Below are positions 22,561 through 31,237 of a stretch of 46,562 bases of DNA, piece after piece. This stretch comes from UBA1081 sp964443825 (GTDB lineage: Bacteria; Bacillota; Clostridia; Oscillospirales; Acutalibacteraceae), in NCBI GenBank assembly GCA_964443825.1, contig CAYUEV010000007.1, positions 1 through 46,562 on the forward strand, given 5' to 3'. Numbering within the stretch: the stretch's first letter is position 1; the number at the start of each line of letters is the position of its first letter. Below the pieces are notes generated by a model. The model did not search any database, was not told the origin of the DNA, and saw nothing but the letters and a program-made list of their open reading frames with translations. Position numbers and translations under genes: made by a program.

Positions 22561-23316
22561 ATGGTATCGCTTAAAACGCAAAGGGAAATAGATCTTATGC
22601 GTGAAGCGGGCAGGATTTCCGCCATGGCTCTTAAAGTTGCGGGCGAGGCGGCGCGTCCCGGAGCGTCTACTTATGATATTGATCTCGCGGCGAGGAAATA
22701 CATCGAAAGCCAAGACGCGATACCCAATTTCTTAGGGCTTTACGGTTTTCCCGCGACCGCGTGCGTTTCGATAAACAACGAAGTAATACACGGTATTCCC
22801 TCTAAAAAGAGAATACTTAAAGAGGGCGATATAGTCAGTATCGACCTTGGCGCCGCCAAGAACGGCTACAACGGCGACAATGCTGCCACATTTGCCGTGG
22901 GGAAGATTTCCGACGCGGCACAGCGGCTGATCGACACGACGAGAGAGTCTCTTTACGTAGGGCTCAAACAGGCTGTCGCGGGCAACAGAGTCGGCGATAT
23001 AGGTTACGCGGTGCAGACGTATTGCGAGGAACGGGGGTTTTCAGTCGTGCGCGACTATGTAGGTCACGGCGTGGGAAGGGAACTTCATGAAGATCCGTCT
23101 GTTCCGAATTTTGGCAGCGCGGGCAGAGGCGTCCGTTTGCTGCCGGGCATGACGATAGCTGTAGAGCCTATGATTAACGAGGGAACGTTTGAAGTGTCTT
23201 CGCTTAAAGACGGCTGGACGGTAGTCACAAAAGACGGTTCGCTGTCGGCTCATTTTGAGCATACAGTCGCCATCACCAAAGACGGCGAGTGCGAGATACT
23301 CACTCTTCCTCTATGA
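22561..23316 (+). CDS. map: Type I methionine aminopeptidase
   Basis: A 251-residue MetAP removing N-terminal methionine from nascent proteins. The dinuclear metal site is spread over VSIDLGAAKNGYNGDNAATF (two Asp), VGHGVGRELHEDPSVPNF (His), AVEPMINEG (Glu) and SAHFEHTVAI (Glu). The usual Firmicutes N-terminus without an SH3-like extension is present. It begins two bases after adk and its ribosome binding site must lie within adk's end (GGAGG at 22549-22553). Confidence 0.96.
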   Translation: MVSLKTQREIDLMREAGRISAMALKVAGEAARPGASTYDIDLAARKYIESQDAIPNFLGLYGFPATACVSINNEVIHGIPSKKRILKEGDIVSIDLGAAKNGYNGDNAATFAVGKISDAAQRLIDTTRESLYVGLKQAVAGNRVGDIGYAVQTYCEERGFSVVRDYVGHGVGRELHEDPSVPNFGSAGRGVRLLPGMTIAVEPMINEGTFEVSSLKDGWTVVTKDGSLSAHFEHTVAITKDGECEILTLPL

Positions 23317-23324
23317 GGTTCGAT

Positions 23325-23603
23325 ATGGAATTTGAAGTCGGACGTGTCGTTGTTTCAAAATCCGGAAGGGACAAGGGGTATTTCCTTGTTGTCACAGATG
23401 TGGCGGACGGATTCATTTTTGTTTGTGACGGTAAGGAAAGACCGCTTGAAAGGCCAAAGAAGAAAAACCCTATTCATTTGGCGCTTACAAAATATACGCT
23501 TACCGATGACGAAACAGCGACGAACCGCGCTTTAAGACGGGCTTTGAACAGTATTCAAAACCACGGCGAGGGAGGTAAAACAGTATGTCGAAACAAGATA
23601 TGA
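23325..23603 (+). CDS. KOW-domain RNA-binding protein (L14e-like)
   Basis: A 92-residue basic protein. FEVGRVVVSKSGRDKGYFLV is a KOW motif like that of eukaryotic/archaeal L14e and L6e; the rest includes a lysine-rich RPKKKNPIHLAL. Homologues at this place between map and infA are common in Clostridia, where it is called KOW domain-containing RNA-binding protein; function is not established but ribosome association is likely. ATG 23325 follows TGAGG; an in-frame ATG at 23313 overlaps the map stop as ATGA and would add four residues. Its end overlaps infA by 19 bases. Confidence 0.8.
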   Translation: MEFEVGRVVVSKSGRDKGYFLVVTDVADGFIFVCDGKERPLERPKKKNPIHLALTKYTLTDDETATNRALRRALNSIQNHGEGGKTVCRNKI

Positions 23604-23803
23604 TCGAAGTTACGGGTAAGGTTCTTGAGGCTCTTCCGAACGCGACTTTCAAAGTAGAGCTTGAAAACGGTCGCACGATCATCGCTACAATATCCGGCAA
23701 ACTCAGGATGAACTATATAAGGATACTTCCCGGCGATCATGTAACAATCGATATGTCGCCTTACGATCTTACAAAAGGTCGTATCACATGGCGATCAAAG
23801 TAA
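23585..23803 (+). CDS. infA: Translation initiation factor IF-1
   Basis: A 72-residue S1/OB-fold IF-1 binding the 30S A site during initiation. MSKQDMIEVTGKVLEALPNA and RTIIATISGKLRMNYIRILP are conserved. The ATG lies 19 bases inside the upstream KOW gene, with GAGGGAGG as ribosome binding site at 23569-23576. rpmJ follows 25 bases after the stop. Confidence 0.97.
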   Translation: MSKQDMIEVTGKVLEALPNATFKVELENGRTIIATISGKLRMNYIRILPGDHVTIDMSPYDLTKGRITWRSK

Positions 23804-23828
23804 ACAGCTAACTTAAGGAGGTAAAACA

Positions 23829-23942
23829 ATGAAAGTCAGACCTTCTGTAAAGAAAATTTGCGAGAAGTGCAAAATCATCAAACGCAAGGGGAAAGTCATG
23901 GTCATATGCGAAAACCCCAAGCATAAGCAGCGTCAGGGCTGA
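23829..23942 (+). CDS. rpmJ: Ribosomal protein L36
   Basis: A 37-residue L36 read directly from the sequence: MKVRPSVKKICEKCKIIKRK then GKVMVICENPKHKQRQG. The C-x2-C, C and H residues make the zinc ribbon typical of the C+ form. AAGGAGG ends nine bases before ATG 23829. It sits in its usual place between infA and rpsM. Confidence 0.97.
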   Translation: MKVRPSVKKICEKCKIIKRKGKVMVICENPKHKQRQG

Positions 23943-23976
23943 TGATTATAAACCGTAATGGAGGTGCAACTGACAA

Positions 23977-24345
23977 ATGGCGCGAATTTCCGGCGTTGAT
24001 CTTCCAAGAGAGAAGAGAATTGAAATCGGTCTTACATACATATACGGTATAGGCCGCAAGACCGCGGACGACATTATTAAGGCAACAGGCATAAATCCCG
24101 ACACAAGAGTTAAAGATTTAACCGAGGACGACGTTTCAAAACTCCGTGAGTACATCGACCACAATGTTAAAGTAGAGGGCGATTTAAGAAGAGAAACGGC
24201 GTTCGATATAAAAAGGCTCGTCGAAATCGGATGCTATCGCGGCGTCCGCCACAGAAAGGGTCTTCCCGTAAGAGGGCAGCGTTCAAAGACAAACGCCCGC
24301 ACGCGTAAAGGTCCTAAGAAGACGATAGCCAACAAGAAGAAATAA
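23977..24345 (+). CDS. rpsM: Ribosomal protein S13
   Basis: A 122-residue S13 of the 30S head, contacting L5 and P-site tRNA. ARISGVDLPREKRIEIGLTY and YGIGRKTADDIIKATGINPD are typical; the basic tail GQRSKTNARTRKGPKKTIAN ends it. GGAGGTG lies 11 bases before the ATG. rpsK follows after 15 bases. Confidence 0.97.
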   Translation: MARISGVDLPREKRIEIGLTYIYGIGRKTADDIIKATGINPDTRVKDLTEDDVSKLREYIDHNVKVEGDLRRETAFDIKRLVEIGCYRGVRHRKGLPVRGQRSKTNARTRKGPKKTIANKKK

Positions 24346-24360
24346 TAGGGAGGGAATAGT

Positions 24361-24765
24361 ATGGCTACAAAACCAACCGCCAGAAAGGGCGCTACGCGCA
24401 AACGCCGCGAGCGTAAAAATATCGAGCGCGGGTCGGCTCATATCCAGTCCACTTTCAATAATACGATCGTTACTATTACCGATACTCAGGGCAACGCCGT
24501 ATCATGGGCAAGCGCCGGCGAAATGGGCTTCAGGGGTTCAAGGAAGTCAACTCCCTTCGCGGCTCAAACAGCGGCTGAAACGGCGGCGAAGGCGGCTATC
24601 GATCACGGTATGAAAACGGTAGACGTCTATGTAAAAGGTCCGGGTCAAGGAAGAGAAGCGGCCATCAGAGCGCTTCAGACGGCGGGACTTGAGGTCAGTA
24701 TGATTAAAGACGTGACCCCGATTCCCCATAACGGCTGCCGTCCGCCCAAGAGAAGACGCGTTTAA
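24361..24765 (+). CDS. rpsK: Ribosomal protein S11
   Basis: A 134-residue S11 in the 30S platform near the E site. RGSAHIQSTFNNTIVTITDT, GFRGSRKSTPFAAQTAAE and TPIPHNGCRPPKRRRV are signature regions. AGGGAGG precedes ATG 24361. The 218-base gap that follows is the first real break in the alpha-operon part. Confidence 0.97.
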   Translation: MATKPTARKGATRKRRERKNIERGSAHIQSTFNNTIVTITDTQGNAVSWASAGEMGFRGSRKSTPFAAQTAAETAAKAAIDHGMKTVDVYVKGPGQGREAAIRALQTAGLEVSMIKDVTPIPHNGCRPPKRRRV

Positions 24766-24983
24766 TTAAATTTAGATTTTTTACGGCAAGGGGCGTAAAT
24801 ATACGCCTTATTAAGCCGCGTTTAAGATTTACGCTTTAGCGAACGCGGATTTATAGCAGCCCAAATTTTGCTAAAGTTAAGGACTTAAGAATTTTCTCGT
24901 TTTAAACGTATTTTTAAACTTCAAACTTACAATTAAAATGTGAGGTTCATAAATAAGTCCAATATCGGAGGTGTTAATTTTTC
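24766..24983 (+). promoter_or_regulatory. Untranslated region with hairpins before rpsD
   Basis: This gap breaks an otherwise tight operon. GGCGTA/TACGCC pair around AATA at 24792-24807, followed by TTATT; CCGCGTT (24816-24822) pairs with AACGCGG (24842-24848), with a small CGC/GCG hairpin nested at 24832-24841. Firmicutes S4 is known to repress its own mRNA through a leader structure, so this is a candidate S4-binding leader. No convincing promoter is seen. The ribosome binding site GGAGGTG lies at 24967-24973. Confidence 0.45.
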
Positions 24984-25601
24984 ATGGCAAGATATACCGA
25001 CGCGGTATGCAAACTGTGCCGCAGAGAGGGCAAGAAACTCTTTTTAAAAGGCGAAAGATGCACAAGCCCTAAATGCGCGTTTGAACGTCGCAGTTACGCT
25101 CCCGGACAGCATGGTCAGGGACGTAAAAAACTCACCGAGTATGGTCTTCAGCTGCGCGCAAAGCAGACCGCAAGGCGTTTTTACGGCTTAAACGAGAGCC
25201 AGTTCCACAAATATTACCTTATGGCGGTTCGCCAGGCGGGCGTTACGGGTGAAAATCTTCTCCGCATATGCGAGAGCCGTCTTGACAATATCGTTTATTC
25301 ATTAGGCTGGGCGTCGTCGCGCGCCGAGGCAAGGCAGCTTGTGACTCACGGGCATTACCTTGTAAACGGCAAAAGAGTCGACATTCCATCATATCTTTGC
25401 AAAGCCGGAGACACTCTCTCCATTAAAAAGAGCAGTCTTGACGGCGAAAAGTTCAAAGCGATCCTCGAAAAAACAGGCGCTACGCCGGCATGGCTTGAAA
25501 CAGGCGACAACTACACCGCGAAGATACTTGATCTTCCCGCGCGAGATCAAATAGAAGTTCCCGTTGAGGAGCATCTTATCGTCGAGTTCTATTCGCGCTG
25601 A
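24984..25601 (+). CDS. rpsD: Ribosomal protein S4
   Basis: A 205-residue S4 that nucleates 30S body assembly. The N-terminus contains CKLCRREGKKLFLKGERC and a further C within SPKCAF, a four-cysteine zinc form found in many Clostridia. The S4 RNA-binding domain follows (RLDNIVYSLGWASSRAEARQ, LVTHGHYLVNGKRVDIPSYL). Its own leader lies upstream, and a 211-base gap separates it from rpoA. Confidence 0.97.
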   Translation: MARYTDAVCKLCRREGKKLFLKGERCTSPKCAFERRSYAPGQHGQGRKKLTEYGLQLRAKQTARRFYGLNESQFHKYYLMAVRQAGVTGENLLRICESRLDNIVYSLGWASSRAEARQLVTHGHYLVNGKRVDIPSYLCKAGDTLSIKKSSLDGEKFKAILEKTGATPAWLETGDNYTAKILDLPARDQIEVPVEEHLIVEFYSR

Positions 25602-25686
25602 TTATCCGTTATCGCAGGCAATCCGGAGATTTTTAAAGCTACGATCCAACTCATGCGTTTTCGTTAATTTCCGTTCAAAGCGGGAG

Positions 25687-25714
25687 TTGACGTCGCGTTA
25701 CCTAAGTTTATTAA
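25687..25714 (+). promoter_or_regulatory. Possible promoter before rpoA
   Basis: TTGACG at 25687-25692 and TATTAA at 25709-25714 have a 16-base spacer. The 211-base gap between rpsD and rpoA holds no gene I can support. Weak -10 and short spacer keep confidence low. Confidence 0.35.
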
Positions 25715-25812
25715 AATTGAGGCAGAGGTTATCCCTTAAAGCGAAAACAGCTTTATTACGCCGAGATTTTAGCTTTAGAATATCCGGGGGAAATAAAAAA
25801 GGAGTGTTTTGA

Positions 25813-26763
25813 ATGATAGGTATTGAGAAGCCCGGAATCGAATCTGTTGATCTTGCGCCGGACGGTACTTACGGCAAGTTTGTCGCGGAACCTCTTGAAA
25901 GGGGCTACGGTACGACGCTCGGCAACAGTTTAAGACGAATCCTTTTGTCATCTCTTCCCGGGTACGCCATTACGTCGGTTAATATCGAGGGAGTTCTCCA
26001 CGAGTTCTCCACTATAGAAGGCGTTCAGGAAGACGTTACCGAAATCGTCTTGAATTTAAAAAACGTAATCCTTAAAATTCACGGTTCCGGTCCTAAGACC
26101 ATGTATATCGAAAAAAGCGGCGAAGGGGAAATCACAGCCGACGATATACAGGCCGATTCCGAAGTGGAAATCCTCAATCCGCAACTTCATATCGCGACGC
26201 TTAACGAAGACGCTCATGTTCGCATGGAACTTACGGCGGACAGCGGCAGGGGCTATGTTTCGGCTGAAAGAAACAAAAAGCTTATGGATCCCGTAATAGG
26301 CGTTATAGCGATAGATTCAATTTATACGCCCGTCTTAAAAGTAAACTACACCGTCGAAAACGCCCGCGTAGGCGACGTTACCGACTACGATAAACTTTCG
26401 CTTGAAGTTTGGACTAACGGCACTATTTCCGCTAAAGACGCGGTGTCTTTAGCCGCTAAGATTTTAAGCGATCATTTAGGACTCTTTATCAATCTTTCCG
26501 AGGAGGCCGCGTCCACCGAGGTCATGATTGAAAAAGACGAGGACAACAAAGCTCAGATTTTAGAAATGACGGTAGAAGAGCTTGATCTCTCGGTCCGTTC
26601 ATTCAACTGCTTAAAAAGAGCCAACATTCATAAAGTGGAGGATCTTATCGAGAAGAGCGAAGAGGAAATGATGAGAGTCAGGAACTTAGGGCGCAAATCT
26701 CTTGACGAGGTAATAGCCAAGCTCAATTCTTTAGGTCTTTCCTTAAGACATGACGACGAGTAA
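25813..26763 (+). CDS. rpoA: RNA polymerase subunit alpha
   Basis: A 316-residue alpha subunit. The N-terminal dimerisation and assembly domain includes PLERGYGTTLGNSLRRILLS and GAVTSVNIEG-like AITSVNIEGVLHEFSTIEGV; the C-terminal domain that contacts UP elements and activators is ELDLSVRSFNCLKRANIHKV with VRNLGRKSLDEV. Length is normal for Firmicutes. AAAGGAGTG precedes ATG 25813. rplQ follows after 78 bases. Confidence 0.97.
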   Translation: MIGIEKPGIESVDLAPDGTYGKFVAEPLERGYGTTLGNSLRRILLSSLPGYAITSVNIEGVLHEFSTIEGVQEDVTEIVLNLKNVILKIHGSGPKTMYIEKSGEGEITADDIQADSEVEILNPQLHIATLNEDAHVRMELTADSGRGYVSAERNKKLMDPVIGVIAIDSIYTPVLKVNYTVENARVGDVTDYDKLSLEVWTNGTISAKDAVSLAAKILSDHLGLFINLSEEAASTEVMIEKDEDNKAQILEMTVEELDLSVRSFNCLKRANIHKVEDLIEKSEEEMMRVRNLGRKSLDEVIAKLNSLGLSLRHDDE

Positions 26764-26841
26764 GTCCGCGAAGGCGAGTTAATTTTAACTCTTTAAAGCG
26801 GACGAACGCGCTGCATACAATCAAAAAAAGGGAGTGTTTTT

Positions 26842-27189
26842 ATGCCCGGAACAAGGAAACTCGGCAGAGCGTCCGATTCGCGAAAAGCTATGCTCAGAGC
26901 GATGGTTACATACCTTCTTGAAAAAGGTAAAATAGAAACCACTGTTACGAGAGCTAAAGACGTCCGTTCTGCTACGGAAAAGATGATTACTCTCGCTAAA
27001 GAGAATAATCTTCATAATTACAGGCAGGCGTTAGGCTTTGTCACAAAAGAGGACGTCGTTAAAAAGCTTTTTGACGAGATTGCCCCCAGGTATCAAGACG
27101 TAAACGGCGGCTACTGCCGTATTATCAGAACCGGTCCCAGAAGGGGAGACGCGGCTGAGATGTGCATTATAGAGCTTGTTCAAAAATAA
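26842..27189 (+). CDS. rplQ: Ribosomal protein L17
   Basis: A 115-residue L17 of the short bacterial type near the tunnel exit. RKLGRASDSRKAMLRAMVTY, VTRAKDVRSATEKMITLAKE and GYCRIIRTGPRRGDAAEMCI are typical. It is the last gene of the superoperon; in many Clostridia and Bacilli ecfA, ecfT, truA, rplM and rpsI follow, but here a terminator and unrelated genes do. Confidence 0.97.
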   Translation: MPGTRKLGRASDSRKAMLRAMVTYLLEKGKIETTVTRAKDVRSATEKMITLAKENNLHNYRQALGFVTKEDVVKKLFDEIAPRYQDVNGGYCRIIRTGPRRGDAAEMCIIELVQK

Positions 27190-27345
27190 GCTGAGATAAA
27201 ATCGCATAAGGCTTTTGAGATTATTTTTACAAATACATTTCGGCGCAAAGTTAAATTTTCGCCGAATCCTTAAAGCCGCTGCTACAGTCTTTTAAATTTC
27301 GTCTTTTTAAAAGAGCCGCGCTATTTTCGTTAATATTATAACTTA

Positions 27346-27377
27346 AAATCCCCGAAAGTTTTTGCTTTCGGGGATTT
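27346..27377. terminator. Strong intrinsic-type terminator after rplQ
   Basis: AAATCCCCGAAAG (27346-27358) and CTTTCGGGGATTT (27365-27377) pair perfectly over 13 bases around TTTTTG. The A and T flanks make it usable on both strands. Two weaker stems, at 27239-27266 and 27288-27314, lie between it and rplQ. It probably ends the ribosomal superoperon. Confidence 0.8.
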
Positions 27378-27514
27378 AACCGCCTGTTTTATAATTATTA
27401 TAATCTATCCGCTGTACTAACCCTTACCCTATACCTGTTGTTCGGTCGTCACAACAAAAACTATCTGTTTTATATCCTAATGTTCAATGTCTTTCATATA
27501 GGAGGAATGATTTT
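27378..27514 (+). promoter_or_regulatory. Probable promoter region for the ABC transporter
   Basis: Two TATAAT hexamers occur at 27390-27395 and 27399-27404, but neither has a good -35 at 17 bases. GTTGT/ACAAC near 27440 could pair. The gene needs its own promoter because a strong terminator lies upstream. Best ribosome binding site is AGGAGG just before 27515. Confidence 0.35.
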
Positions 27515-29224
27515 ATGTTTAAGAAATTTATGGCGTATTATAAACCTCATAAGGTCATTTTCGCTCTTGATATGGGCGCGTCGTTTCTCGTTTCGACAAT
27601 AGCCATATTTTACCCGATTCTTTTAAGAAAAATGTTAAACGATTTTATCCCCAATGAAGAGTATGGTTTAATTATAACGTTCGCGCTTCTTTTACTGGGA
27701 CTTTATTTTCTGAGAATGTGGCTGAATTATTTTATACAGTACAAAGGTCATGTAATGGGCGTAAAAATTCAAGCCCAGATGCGGCGCGATATGTTCGCCC
27801 ACCTCCAGACGCTTCCATACAGCTTTTACGACAACAACGAAACGGGAAAAATTATGTCGAGGATGACTAACGACCTCTTTGATATAAGCGAACTTGCGCA
27901 TCACGGCCCTGAGAATCTTCTTATTTCGTCAATTTCCATTATTACGTCGTTTTCTTATTTATGCACTATAAATTTCTCTCTAACTATGATAATTTTTATA
28001 TGCGTCCCGCTCTTAGCCGTCGTCACATGGAAGTTGAGAAAAAAGATGAAGTCTGCCTTTATGGCGAGGAGAATCGCGACGGCTGAAATCAACGCCGACC
28101 TTGAAAGCAGCATATCCGGCATAAGAGTGACAAAGGCTTACACTAACTCCGAAAAAGAGAAAGAAAAATTCGAGGAGGGCAACCGCCATTTTGAGGACGC
28201 CAGCACAAAGGCGTACAAAGCCATGGGTCAGTTCCATTCGACCACGACTTTTATAACGGACGCTTTTAACGTGATAGTCCTGTTAGCCGGGGGATTGTTT
28301 CTCTACGGCGGAAAGATTGATTTTGCCGACTACTCCGCTTTTATAGTGTCAATAAATTTATTTATTAACCCCGTAACTACGCTCATAGGATTTATGGAGC
28401 AGTTTCAGACCGGCGTCACGGGTTTTGAACGATTTCTTGAAATTATGGACGCGGAACCCGAAAAGGACTCTCCGGGCGCTAAAGATATAGACAAGGTTTC
28501 AGGGCATATCGAGCTTAAAAACGTTTCATACGGCTACGACGAGGGAAGAGAAGTCCTTAAAAACATTAGCCTCGACATTAAAAAAGGCGAAAAGTTTGCC
28601 TTGGTAGGTCCGAGCGGCGGTGGGAAGACGACTATATGCCACCTTATACCGCATTTTTACGATACAGAAAAAGGCGAAATCTTAATAGACGGAATAGAAA
28701 TTCACAATATAACATTAAATTCTCTTAGAAAAAACATTGGAATCGTTCAACAGGACGTATATCTTTTTAACGCGAGCGTAAAAGAAAATATCCTTTACGC
28801 GAGACTTGACGCTTCCATGGACGACGTAATAGCCGCCGCTAAACGCGCCAATATTCACGATTACATAATGACGCTTGAAAAAGGTTACGACACCGTAATA
28901 GGCGAGAGAGGAGTAAAACTTTCAGGCGGTCAGAAACAAAGGCTTAGTATCGCAAGAGTTTTTCTTAAAAACCCGTCCATACTTATACTCGACGAAGCGA
29001 CGAGCGCCCTCGACAATACGACCGAGGCTTTAATTCAAGAGTCGCTCGACGAACTTTGCGAAGGCAGGACGACGATAGTCGTGGCTCACAGACTTTCGAC
29101 GATAAAAACCGCCGATGAAATAGCCGTAGTCGACGAGGGCGAAATAAAAGAGCAGGGAACTCACGAGTCCCTGCTTGAGAAAGACGGTATCTACGCCGAA
29201 CTGTACAGAATGACGACGTTTTAA
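27515..29224 (+). CDS. ABC exporter half-transporter (permease plus ATPase, MsbA/ABCB type)
   Basis: A 569-residue fused transporter. Residues 1-310 hold about six membrane segments of the ABC transporter type 1 fold; 330-569 are the ATPase. Walker A is GPSGGGKTT (365-373), the signature LSGGQKQR starts at 469, Walker B is ILILDEATSALD near 490, and the H-loop is AHRLSTI. Half-transporters work as homo- or heterodimers exporting lipids, drugs or peptides; with a catalytic Glu in Walker B it could act as a homodimer. No partner gene is adjacent, and no substrate clue is visible. It converges with the glutamate synthase operon, ending 22 bases from gltB3. Confidence 0.93.
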   Translation: MFKKFMAYYKPHKVIFALDMGASFLVSTIAIFYPILLRKMLNDFIPNEEYGLIITFALLLLGLYFLRMWLNYFIQYKGHVMGVKIQAQMRRDMFAHLQTLPYSFYDNNETGKIMSRMTNDLFDISELAHHGPENLLISSISIITSFSYLCTINFSLTMIIFICVPLLAVVTWKLRKKMKSAFMARRIATAEINADLESSISGIRVTKAYTNSEKEKEKFEEGNRHFEDASTKAYKAMGQFHSTTTFITDAFNVIVLLAGGLFLYGGKIDFADYSAFIVSINLFINPVTTLIGFMEQFQTGVTGFERFLEIMDAEPEKDSPGAKDIDKVSGHIELKNVSYGYDEGREVLKNISLDIKKGEKFALVGPSGGGKTTICHLIPHFYDTEKGEILIDGIEIHNITLNSLRKNIGIVQQDVYLFNASVKENILYARLDASMDDVIAAAKRANIHDYIMTLEKGYDTVIGERGVKLSGGQKQRLSIARVFLKNPSILILDEATSALDNTTEALIQESLDELCEGRTTIVVAHRLSTIKTADEIAVVDEGEIKEQGTHESLLEKDGIYAELYRMTTF

Positions 29225-29246
29225 TCCGCCAATTTAACTGTAATCG

Positions 29247-29969
29247 TCAATTTTCGGTGTAAAGCCTTTTATATGGATTGGAAGTGTTAGGCTCTAAAAT
29301 ATAGAATTTGCTGTCGTAAATCGAAACGGGATTTTCGCCGAATTTATCGCAGAACGCGTCTATATACGGCGCAAACTCGTCGAGTGCGCTTTTTGAGGCT
29401 TCCGTCACCGTCACTTGTTTTGGAAGATCCGCCGGAGGATAGTCGCACCTTAAAAGAATCTTTCCGCCGTGCATCCCCGTGCCGCAAAAATAACCTACGG
29501 GCGGTTTTCCGTCCGAGCCTATCCCTAAGACGAGTATTTTGCCTCCCGCTTGATATTCCCCTAAAAACGACCCCGCCGAACCGCCTATCACTATTACGGG
29601 AGATTTATCCTTATAGCTCTTCATATGAATGCCGGCTCTGTAACCGGCGTTCTTTTTTACATAGATCTGACCGCCGCGCATAGCGTATCCCGTGGCGTCT
29701 CCTGAACTGCCCGCTATAACTATCTCTCCCTCGTTCATGGTGTCGCCTATAGCGTCCTGGGCGTTTCCGTTTACATTTATGGTTGCTCCGTCTAGGTAAG
29801 CGCCTAAAGCGTTTCCGGGAGTGCCGTTTATCGTTATGTTCTTACCCGAAAGACCGCTCCCTATGTACCTTTGACCATAGCACTTGTCGATAATAATCTC
29901 TTTATCGTGACTGTCGCGGACGAGCGTATTGAGATCCTTAAAGTGCATATTTCCCGCTGTAATAATCAT
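29247..29969 (-). CDS. Glutamate synthase GXGXG domain protein (GltB3-like)
   Basis: A 240-residue stand-alone version of the C-terminal GXGXG beta-helix domain of the glutamate synthase large subunit. The repeated turns are visible as SGLSGKNITINGTPGNALG, YLDGATINVNGNAQDAIG and GEIVIAGSSGDATGYAMRGG. In the full enzyme this domain is structural and holds the ammonia tunnel. It is the last gene of the minus-strand operon, 13 bases after the FAD oxidoreductase. Together with the separate amidotransferase and synthase genes it makes a split glutamate synthase like those of archaea and some Clostridia and Thermotogae. Confidence 0.88.
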   Translation of the reverse strand: MIITAGNMHFKDLNTLVRDSHDKEIIIDKCYGQRYIGSGLSGKNITINGTPGNALGAYLDGATINVNGNAQDAIGDTMNEGEIVIAGSSGDATGYAMRGGQIYVKKNAGYRAGIHMKSYKDKSPVIVIGGSAGSFLGEYQAGGKILVLGIGSDGKPPVGYFCGTGMHGGKILLRCDYPPADLPKQVTVTEASKSALDEFAPYIDAFCDKFGENPVSIYDSKFYILEPNTSNPYKRLYTEN

Positions 29970-29982
29970 AATATCATTCCTT

Positions 29983-31191
29983 TTAGACGTTGGGGTTTAT
30001 TCCCGCGGCTATAAGCGTCGGGGATTTTTTTACGTTTTCCCAGTCTATAGAGTCAAGAGGCGTTCGCTCTCTTATAAGTCTTGTGTAAATTCCGGCTCTT
30101 TTAATGTCGCCCGTCAATATAAATCCCTTTAAAAGATTGTCTTTCGTCACGAGTTTTTTATAATTTAAGCCGTCTTTTTCTATATATTCCTCTCCATCGT
30201 AAGATCCCGCCGTTATTATGTGAAGTCCCCAAAATCCAATGGAGTTCATGGGGATCGCGTTATCGTATGTTTTATTTCCTCCCGCCATATTTATTCCCGC
30301 CGTTTCGCCCTGCATGAAAGCTCCCGGCAGTATGGCGAGAATTTTTTCGCTTTCCGACGAAATATCATAGCTTAAAGCGCAGTCGCCCGCCGCGTAAACG
30401 TCTTCTAAAGTCGTTTCGCATTTTTCATTTATAGCTATCCCTCTGTTTACTTTTCCTCCCGCGTCTTCCACTAAAGACACGTTTGGTCTTACGCCGACGC
30501 AAATAACTAAAATATCGAATTGAATTTTTTTGCCGCTTTCTAAAATAGCCTCATTTTCTCGGAACTCTTTTACGCTGTCGGAGAGGATAAATTTAACTCC
30601 CTGTTTCTCTATATGACTTTTTACTATGCAAGACGACTCGTCGTCAAGTATACTCGGAAGGACTTTCGGGGCAAGATCGACGACCGTTATGCTCTTGCAT
30701 TTTCCGTAAATCCCTTCGGCGCATTTAAGTCCTATCAGCCCCGCTCCGACTATAAGAACGCGAGAACTCTTTTTTACAGCCTTATTTAACGCGAGAGCGT
30801 CGTCGAGCGACATAAACGTAAATTTATTTTTAACTTCTTCGAAGCCCTTAAAAGGCGGTATAAACGGTCTTGAACCGGTCGCGACCAAAAGTTTGTCGTA
30901 AGGGACGACTTTCCCGTCAGAGAGCGTAACGCATTTCATCTCGCCGTCTATTTTCGTAACTTTTACGTCAAATAAACACTCGCAACCGTTTTTTTCATAA
31001 AAATCAAGCGGTCTGTATTTTATCTTTTGAAGATCGGTTTTTCCTTCTAAAAGATAAGAAATCAACGGACGTGAATACGTATGATATTTTTCATCGGATA
31101 TAATTGTGATTTTTCCGAAATCGTCCTTTTGTCTTATCCCTTCGACTCCGCCTATGCCCGCGGCAGAGTTTCCTATTATTACATATTTCAT
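29983..31191 (-). CDS. FAD/NAD(P)-dependent oxidoreductase of the glutamate synthase operon
   Basis: A 402-residue pyridine nucleotide-disulphide oxidoreductase-type flavoprotein. The FAD-binding N-terminus is MKYVIIGNSAAGIGGVEGI, the NAD(P)-binding turn is VGAGLIGLKCAEGI, and VYAAGDCA is the second FAD motif. No redox-active CxxC pair is seen, so it resembles NADH oxidase/nitrite reductase-type or ferredoxin reductase-type enzymes. ATG 31191 is preferred because the homologous N-terminus starts there; an upstream in-frame ATG at 31257 would overlap the ferredoxin gene. Inference: it passes electrons from NAD(P)H through the neighbouring Fe-S protein to the synthase subunit, as GltD does. Confidence 0.88.
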   Translation of the reverse strand: MKYVIIGNSAAGIGGVEGIRQKDDFGKITIISDEKYHTYSRPLISYLLEGKTDLQKIKYRPLDFYEKNGCECLFDVKVTKIDGEMKCVTLSDGKVVPYDKLLVATGSRPFIPPFKGFEEVKNKFTFMSLDDALALNKAVKKSSRVLIVGAGLIGLKCAEGIYGKCKSITVVDLAPKVLPSILDDESSCIVKSHIEKQGVKFILSDSVKEFRENEAILESGKKIQFDILVICVGVRPNVSLVEDAGGKVNRGIAINEKCETTLEDVYAAGDCALSYDISSESEKILAILPGAFMQGETAGINMAGGNKTYDNAIPMNSIGFWGLHIITAGSYDGEEYIEKDGLNYKKLVTKDNLLKGFILTGDIKRAGIYTRLIRERTPLDSIDWENVKKSPTLIAAGINPNV

Positions 31192-31237
31192 AATATCACA
31201 TCGAATTTTTTTAATTTTAGGCGAAATAAATTTTTTG

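Noticed and set aside
25564..25812. Open frame of about 80 codons between rpsD and rpoA
   Set aside because: It overlaps the end of rpsD, has no ribosome binding site, and its composition is unlike the neighbouring proteins. The gap is better read as untranslated.
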